Origin: Xanthobacteraceae bacterium
GTDB lineage: Bacteria > Pseudomonadota > Alphaproteobacteria > Rhizobiales > Xanthobacteraceae
NCBI GenBank assembly: GCA_022841625.1
Contig: JALHRD010000004.1
Location: 62,001 to 126,000, forward strand
DNA length: 64,000 nt
Direction of reading: 5' to 3'
A program made the translations under genes and the position numbers. Under the pieces are notes generated by a model that did no database searches, was not told where the DNA came from, and was given only the letters and a program-made list of their open reading frames with translations. Positions 59,464-64,000 of this stretch are shown piece by piece. How positions within the stretch are numbered: position 1 is the first letter of the stretch; each line of letters begins with the position of its first letter.

Positions 59464-60198
59464 CTACGAAAACCACAGCGCCAGCGCATGCCCTGCCGCA
59501 AATGCCAGTGCCGCGGCAACGCTGCCTATTGCAAAGGTCTCCAGTGCGGAGCGCCACGCCGGTTGCGCCGTCCAGCGGCTCTTGAGCGAGCCGATCAAGA
59601 GAAATGCCACCGATGTTGCGACCGTGGAGGACACCAGGCCGCCGCCGAACAAATAGGGGATCAATGGAATCAATCCGCACATCGCGAAGGCGCCGAAGGT
59701 GCTAAGCGCGGCCCGCGCTGGCGAGCGGTTGAACGGCGCCATTCCATATTCTTCCAAAACCATGGTTTGCGCCCATTTCTTCTGATCGGCGGTGATGACC
59801 AGGACTGCGCGCTCCAAGTCATCGCCGCGAAATCCCTTCTTGGCGAAGGCCTGCCGAATCTCTTCCCGTTCGCCATCGGGGGCGAGAGCAATATGCTTGT
59901 GCTCGATGCCGATCAGCCGCGCATATTGCTCGCGCTCGGACTTGGTGCCGGCGTAATTGGCAATGGCCATCGAAAATCCATCCGCCAGCAGATTGGCCGC
60001 CCCCAAAATCAGCACGATCCGCGACGGCAAGTCGGCGCCGGCAGCGCCGGCCGCCACGGCAAATGTGGTGACGGCGCCATCGATTCCACCATAGACAAAG
60101 TCCCGCAGATAGCTTTGCGTCGGATGCTGAGCGAGGCGTAGGCGAATCTCCTCGGGCGTATGGCCGTGTTCCAGCGGAGTGGCGCCATGCTCAGACAT
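59464..60198 (-). CDS. VIT1/CCC1 family iron or manganese transporter
   Basis: The 244-residue membrane protein has the CCC1 pattern: HPTQSYLRDFVYGGIDGAVT, TFAVAAGAAGADLPSRIVLI, NLLADGFSMAIANYAGTKSE, a cytoplasmic charged stretch with EREEIRQAFAKKGFRGDDLE, and a GAFAMCGLIPLIPYLF helix. Members move Fe2+ or Mn2+ into compartments or out of the cell. Its start overlaps the end of the DASS transporter gene by 8 bp, so it is the second gene of that operon. It may limit free iron under low oxygen. Confidence 0.9.
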   Translation of the reverse strand: MSEHGATPLEHGHTPEEIRLRLAQHPTQSYLRDFVYGGIDGAVTTFAVAAGAAGADLPSRIVLILGAANLLADGFSMAIANYAGTKSEREQYARLIGIEHKHIALAPDGEREEIRQAFAKKGFRGDDLERAVLVITADQKKWAQTMVLEEYGMAPFNRSPARAALSTFGAFAMCGLIPLIPYLFGGGLVSSTVATSVAFLLIGSLKSRWTAQPAWRSALETFAIGSVAAALAFAAGHALALWFS

Positions 60199-61708
60199 AT
60201 CCCAACCATCGCCAGTAGGTGGCGCCGAGCGCCATCACCAGAGCGAAGGCGATGACCGTCAGGACCAGACCGATCTGCACGAATTTGCGCGCCTCGAAGG
60301 TTTCGGTTCCGTAGGCGACCATGTTCTGCGGCGCATTGACCACCAGGATAAATCCGAAGCTCACGACGAACTGGAGGATGAGCGTCATTCCGACAATGTT
60401 GATGCCCGGCGTGGCGACGCTCTGCAGCACGGCAATCACGATGGGAATCATCGCTGACGCGAGGGCGGTCGCACTGGCGAAGCCGAGATGAATGACGATC
60501 AAGAACAGGCTCATGACCCCGAGAATGAACAATATCGTTGCATTTTTGAGCCCGAATTCCAGAACTACGATGTCGGCCAGCCAGACGGCGCCTCTGGTCT
60601 GTAGCAGTGCCGTACCGAGACTGATGCCGATGCCGAACAGGACGATGGTGCCCCACGGAATGTTGGGTTGGGCTTGTTTCCAGGTCATGATCCCGATGCC
60701 GGGCAGGAACATCAGCGCCACGGCCGCAATGGTCGTTGAACTGGTGTCAAACCGATGAAGGACGCCTTCGGTCGACCACAATCCCAAGAGTGTCAGCGAA
60801 ATAGCCAAGAGCTTCTTTTCCTTGGCGGACATGGGCCCGAGGTCGGCAAGCGCCTTGCGGATCGCTTCGCGGCCGCCCGCCACATTTTTGATCTCGGGCG
60901 GCATCATCCAATTCATGACGAAATACAGTGCGATCGTCATCAGGATCGCAAACGGCGCCGCGGCGACCAGCCAATCAAGCCAGGTGATGGTTGTGTTCAG
61001 CATTTTCTCAATGAAGCCGACGGCCACCATGTTTTGTGCCGCGGCCGTCTTGATTCCGACATTCCAGATGCTTGCGGTCTGCGTCGTCGTAATCATCAGC
61101 ATGCCGGCAAAGGCGCTCTTCTTGTCGACGCCAAAAGCCGCGATGACGCCGAGCATGATCGGCACCAAACACGAAACCCGGGCAGTGGTGGACGGCACCA
61201 GAAATGCCAGTACGATCCCAACCAGCATTGAGCCGGCAACGACATGACGCGTCTCGGTTCCGACTTGCGAAAGAATCACCAGCGCGATGCGGCGATCGAG
61301 GCCGGTTGCAGTCATGGCCGCGGCGAGAAACAGCGCGGCGGCGACCAATGCCAGGGCCGTGCTGGCGAACCCGCTAAAGGCGAGGCCGAGTCCCGCGCTT
61401 GTGCCCATGAGCGCTTTGGGATTTGCGGGGTTGGGAGAGATGCCAAGCAGGAACGCCATCAGCGCGGCGATCACCACCGCGGAAACCGCATAGTCGAGCG
61501 CCTCGGTCATCCAGACGATGACCGCGAAAGCCAGAATCGCAAGCATGCGGTGGCCTGCGACCGGCAGCCCTTCAGGCGTGGGCAGCGCCAAGATCAAGGC
61601 TAGAATGGCAATGGCGCCCAGCAATCCGGCATAGGTTGTGAGCCGCGCCGGTTGCCCGGCCGCGCTCGGACCCGCAGTAGGGACAGGCAGTGGATTGGCA
61701 ACCGACAT
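60191..61708 (-). CDS. DASS/SLC13 family anion (dicarboxylate) symporter
   Basis: The 505-residue membrane protein has about 12 helices and the two substrate-site loops of the DASS family, LVPSTTARVSCLVPIMLG and GFASATALASAMIPIV. Members import succinate, malate, citrate, sulfate or related anions with sodium. The GGGAGA before the ATG is clear. It heads a two-gene operon with the metal transporter. A near-perfect FNR/FixK box lies 66 bp before its start, between it and the divergent acyl-CoA synthetase gene. Confidence 0.92.
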   Translation of the reverse strand: MSVANPLPVPTAGPSAAGQPARLTTYAGLLGAIAILALILALPTPEGLPVAGHRMLAILAFAVIVWMTEALDYAVSAVVIAALMAFLLGISPNPANPKALMGTSAGLGLAFSGFASTALALVAAALFLAAAMTATGLDRRIALVILSQVGTETRHVVAGSMLVGIVLAFLVPSTTARVSCLVPIMLGVIAAFGVDKKSAFAGMLMITTTQTASIWNVGIKTAAAQNMVAVGFIEKMLNTTITWLDWLVAAAPFAILMTIALYFVMNWMMPPEIKNVAGGREAIRKALADLGPMSAKEKKLLAISLTLLGLWSTEGVLHRFDTSSTTIAAVALMFLPGIGIMTWKQAQPNIPWGTIVLFGIGISLGTALLQTRGAVWLADIVVLEFGLKNATILFILGVMSLFLIVIHLGFASATALASAMIPIVIAVLQSVATPGINIVGMTLILQFVVSFGFILVVNAPQNMVAYGTETFEARKFVQIGLVLTVIAFALVMALGATYWRWLGYV

Positions 61709-61773
61709 GGCATTCTCCCGCGGCGATTGGTGAATTGCCGCTCAACAATGGATCGGGCGGGACGGGCTGCGCT

Positions 61774-61787
61774 TTGAGACAAGTCAA
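61774..61787. promoter_or_regulatory. FNR/FixK-type box between transporter and synthetase genes
   Basis: TTGAGACAAGTCAA matches TTGAY-N4-RTCAA with one mismatch (G for Y). It lies 66 bp from the DASS start and 90 bp from the synthetase start, so it could serve either or both divergent genes. Confidence 0.7.
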
Positions 61788-61876
61788 ACGGCCAGGTTGC
61801 AATGGCTGCGACACATGAAAACATTAGCGCATCGGTCTGGTCTTGATGCAGACCCGTCTCAAACGACGAAGTGACA

Positions 61877-64000
61877 ATGTCGGTTTATCGCCTCGACCGC
61901 CTGTTTTCGCCACGCTCGGTGGCTATCATCGGCGCGAGCCCGCGTGAGCGTTCGGTCGGACGTGCGATTTTAAGAAACCTGCGTGACGGCGGCTTTTCCG
62001 GCGATATTCACCTGATCAACCCGCGCTATGACGACATCGACGGTGTTCGGACCGTTCGTCGTCTCGAGGAATTGGCGACACCGCCCGACGTGGCGGTCAT
62101 CGCAGCTCCGGCGCAGGCGGTGCCGGCAATTGTCAGCGCCGTGGCGGAGAATGGGGTTGCGGCGGCCATCATGGTTACAGCCGGGTTGGGGCGCGGTCCG
62201 GAATCTCTGGCGGCAGCATGCGAGCAAACCGCGCGCACCGCGGGGCTGCGGTTGGTTGGGCCAAACTGCCTCGGCGTGATGGTTCCGCGGGCTCGGTTCA
62301 ACGCAACTTTTGCGACCCGGATGCCACCGGCCGGCGATCTTGCGTTGATTTCGCAATCGGGCGCCGTGGCGGCCGGTATGGTCGATTGGGCGGTCGGCCG
62401 CTCAGCCGGATTTTCCGCGATCGTGTCGATCGGAGATCAGCTCGATGTCGATTTCGGAGACTTGCTCGATTATTTTGCGCTCGATCCGTCGACCCGAGCG
62501 ATTCTTCTTTATGTCGAATCGATCAAGGACGCGCGCAAATTCATGTCGGCGGCGCGGGCCGCGGCGCGCGTAAAGCCGGTTATTGTCATGAAGGCCGGGC
62601 GACATGCCGAAGCCGCGCGTGCCGCTGCAACGCATACCGGCGCGCTGGCTGGAACGGACGATGTCTATGATGCCGCGTTTAGGCGCGCCGGCTTGTTGCG
62701 GGTCATGGACTCGGCTGAGTTCTTCGACGCGGCGGAGGCGCTCGGGCGGCTGTCGGGTCCGATCGGAAGGCGGCTTGCGATCTTGACCAATGGCGGCGGA
62801 ATCGGCGTGCTTGCCATCGATCGCCTGATCGATTTGGGTGGTTCGCCGGCCGCGATATCCGAGACGACGATGCAGCGGCTCGATGCTGCGCTGCCGCCGA
62901 CTTGGTCGCGATCCAATCCCGTGGACATCATTGGCGATGCGGACGCCGCGCGATATTTGCTTGCGCTCGAAGCATTGTTGGACGATCCGGCGGTCGATGC
63001 GGTCCTAGTGATGAATGTTGCCACGGCGCTGGCGTCGGCATCGGACATTGCCCGCGCGGTTGCCGATCTGGTCTGCGTGCGACAGCAAAGCTGGCCGCGA
63101 TCCAAGCCGATTCTGGCGACATGGTTTGGCGACCGAGGCGAAGCTTCCGCGATCCTCGATCGCGCCAAAATCCCGAATTTCCGGACCGAGGCCGACGCCG
63201 TCCGGGGCTTCATGCATTTGGTCCGGCATGGCGAGGTCGTACGCAATTTGATGAAAACGCCGCCCAGTCTGCCGCGCGACTTCTCGCCGGACGTGCCGAC
63301 CGCGCGGCGTTTGGTCGAGCAGGCCTTCGCGGATGGACGCAAGTGGCTGGACCCGATTGAAGCGACCAGCTTACTGCGGTGCTATGCGATCCCGACGGCG
63401 CCGATCTCGCTGGCAGCGAATGCGGCCGCAGCGGTGGAGGCAGCCGCCCCCTATCTTGCTGCTGGTGGGGCCGTCGTCGTCAAAATACAGTCCCGCGACA
63501 TTGTGCACAAATCCGACGTGAACGGTGTGCGCCTCGACCTGACCAGCGCCGCGGCGGTTCATGAGGCGGCGGAGCAGGTCATCGCGAGCGCGAGAACGGC
63601 ACTGCCCCAGGCGCAAATCTCAGGCGTCACCGTTCAGCCGATGGTTCTGCGGCCAAAGGCACGCGAGCTGATTGCCGGCATCGCGGACGATGCCACCTTT
63701 GGCCCGATCATTGTGTTCGGTCACGGCGGTACCGCGGTTGAAGTTATCGACGACAAGGCGTTGTCGCTGCCGCCGCTCGACCTCAATATGGCGCACGACT
63801 TGATCGGCCGTACGCGCGTGTCACACATTCTCGAGTCCTATCGAAATGTTCCGGCTGCGAAGCGAGACGAGGTTGCCCTGACGCTTGTGAAATTGGCGCA
63901 ACTGGCGGCGGATCTGCCCGAGGTCCGCGAACTCGACATCAACCCGCTGCTGGCAGATGAAACGGGAGTTCTCGCGCTTGATGCCCGGGTGGCCATTGCG
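61877..64000 (+). CDS. NDP-forming acyl-CoA synthetase (5' part)
   Basis: The frame starts at ATG 61877 and is open to base 64000, giving 708 residues before the window ends. The order is CoA-binding domain (about 8-130, LFSPRSVAIIGASPRERSVG), two succinyl-CoA-ligase-like domains (about 150-450) with the phospho-accepting His253 in ATHTGALAGTDDVYDAAF, then an ATP-grasp domain (about 480-708, VVVKIQSRDIVHKSDVNGVR, ELDINPLLADE). It makes acyl-CoA from an acid with ATP, ADP and phosphate, or runs in reverse to gain ATP. Homologues beside Usp genes often have a further C-terminal acetyltransferase domain, which would lie past the edge. Confidence 0.9.
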   Translation, partial: MSVYRLDRLFSPRSVAIIGASPRERSVGRAILRNLRDGGFSGDIHLINPRYDDIDGVRTVRRLEELATPPDVAVIAAPAQAVPAIVSAVAENGVAAAIMVTAGLGRGPESLAAACEQTARTAGLRLVGPNCLGVMVPRARFNATFATRMPPAGDLALISQSGAVAAGMVDWAVGRSAGFSAIVSIGDQLDVDFGDLLDYFALDPSTRAILLYVESIKDARKFMSAARAAARVKPVIVMKAGRHAEAARAAATHTGALAGTDDVYDAAFRRAGLLRVMDSAEFFDAAEALGRLSGPIGRRLAILTNGGGIGVLAIDRLIDLGGSPAAISETTMQRLDAALPPTWSRSNPVDIIGDADAARYLLALEALLDDPAVDAVLVMNVATALASASDIARAVADLVCVRQQSWPRSKPILATWFGDRGEASAILDRAKIPNFRTEADAVRGFMHLVRHGEVVRNLMKTPPSLPRDFSPDVPTARRLVEQAFADGRKWLDPIEATSLLRCYAIPTAPISLAANAAAAVEAAAPYLAAGGAVVVKIQSRDIVHKSDVNGVRLDLTSAAAVHEAAEQVIASARTALPQAQISGVTVQPMVLRPKARELIAGIADDATFGPIIVFGHGGTAVEVIDDKALSLPPLDLNMAHDLIGRTRVSHILESYRNVPAAKRDEVALTLVKLAQLAADLPEVRELDINPLLADETGVLALDARVAIA

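Overview
The window reads as chromosomal DNA of a high-GC alphaproteobacterium, most likely Hyphomicrobiales (Bradyrhizobium, Rhodopseudomonas, Rhodoplanes or Pseudolabrys type). The grounds are the GC-rich codon use with long antisense ORFs, the palindromic intergenic repeats typical of that order, the many Bug/TctC periplasmic receptors, and a FixK-like regulator with FixK-type boxes. No tRNA, rRNA, CRISPR array, transposase or integrase was seen. The only stretch over 300 bp without a gene is 52412-53148.

Region 1 (1-49232) is a large catabolic region for carboxylated and probably aromatic or heteroaromatic compounds. It holds eight Bug/TctC solute receptors, four UbiD-family decarboxylases, a 4,5-dihydroxyphthalate-decarboxylase-like protein, two molybdopterin subunits of the xanthine/CO dehydrogenase family (one cut by the left edge), two luciferase-like flavin monooxygenases, six cupin proteins, a TauD dioxygenase, a tricarballylate-dehydrogenase-like flavoprotein, maleylacetate reductase, fumarylacetoacetase, aldehyde dehydrogenase, SDR, 3-hydroxyacyl-CoA dehydrogenase, enoyl-CoA hydratase and a two-domain metal-dependent cyclase. 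Short operons alternate in strand, and most pair a receptor with one or two enzymes. No TctA/TctB membrane protein, no UbiX flavin prenyltransferase and no transcription factor was recognised here, so transport partners, the prFMN cofactor and control must come from elsewhere. Among these genes sit proteins with lost catalytic motifs: an ABC ATPase (1629-2708), an HtrA-like protease (31848-32870) and the first half of the cyclase.

Region 2 (48432-52411) carries an L-aspartate dehydrogenase-like gene, then an ECF sigma factor, an overlapping anti-sigma-like membrane protein lacking zinc cysteines, and a secreted subtilisin-family protease.

Region 3 (53149-64000) is an energy and low-oxygen module: a ba3-type (family B) cytochrome oxidase with a small membrane subunit and membrane-bound dihaem cytochrome c, a separate monohaem cytochrome c, a CBS-BON protein, a FixK-like Crp/FNR regulator, a two-domain universal stress protein, a VIT/CCC1 metal transporter, a DASS anion transporter, and the start of an NDP-forming acyl-CoA synthetase running off the right edge. 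FNR/FixK-type boxes lie before the stress protein (perfect), between the transporter operon and the synthetase (one mismatch) and, weakly, between the oxidase operon and the cytochrome gene. They suggest one regulon under the local regulator. A perfect 18-bp palindrome precedes the regulator gene itself.
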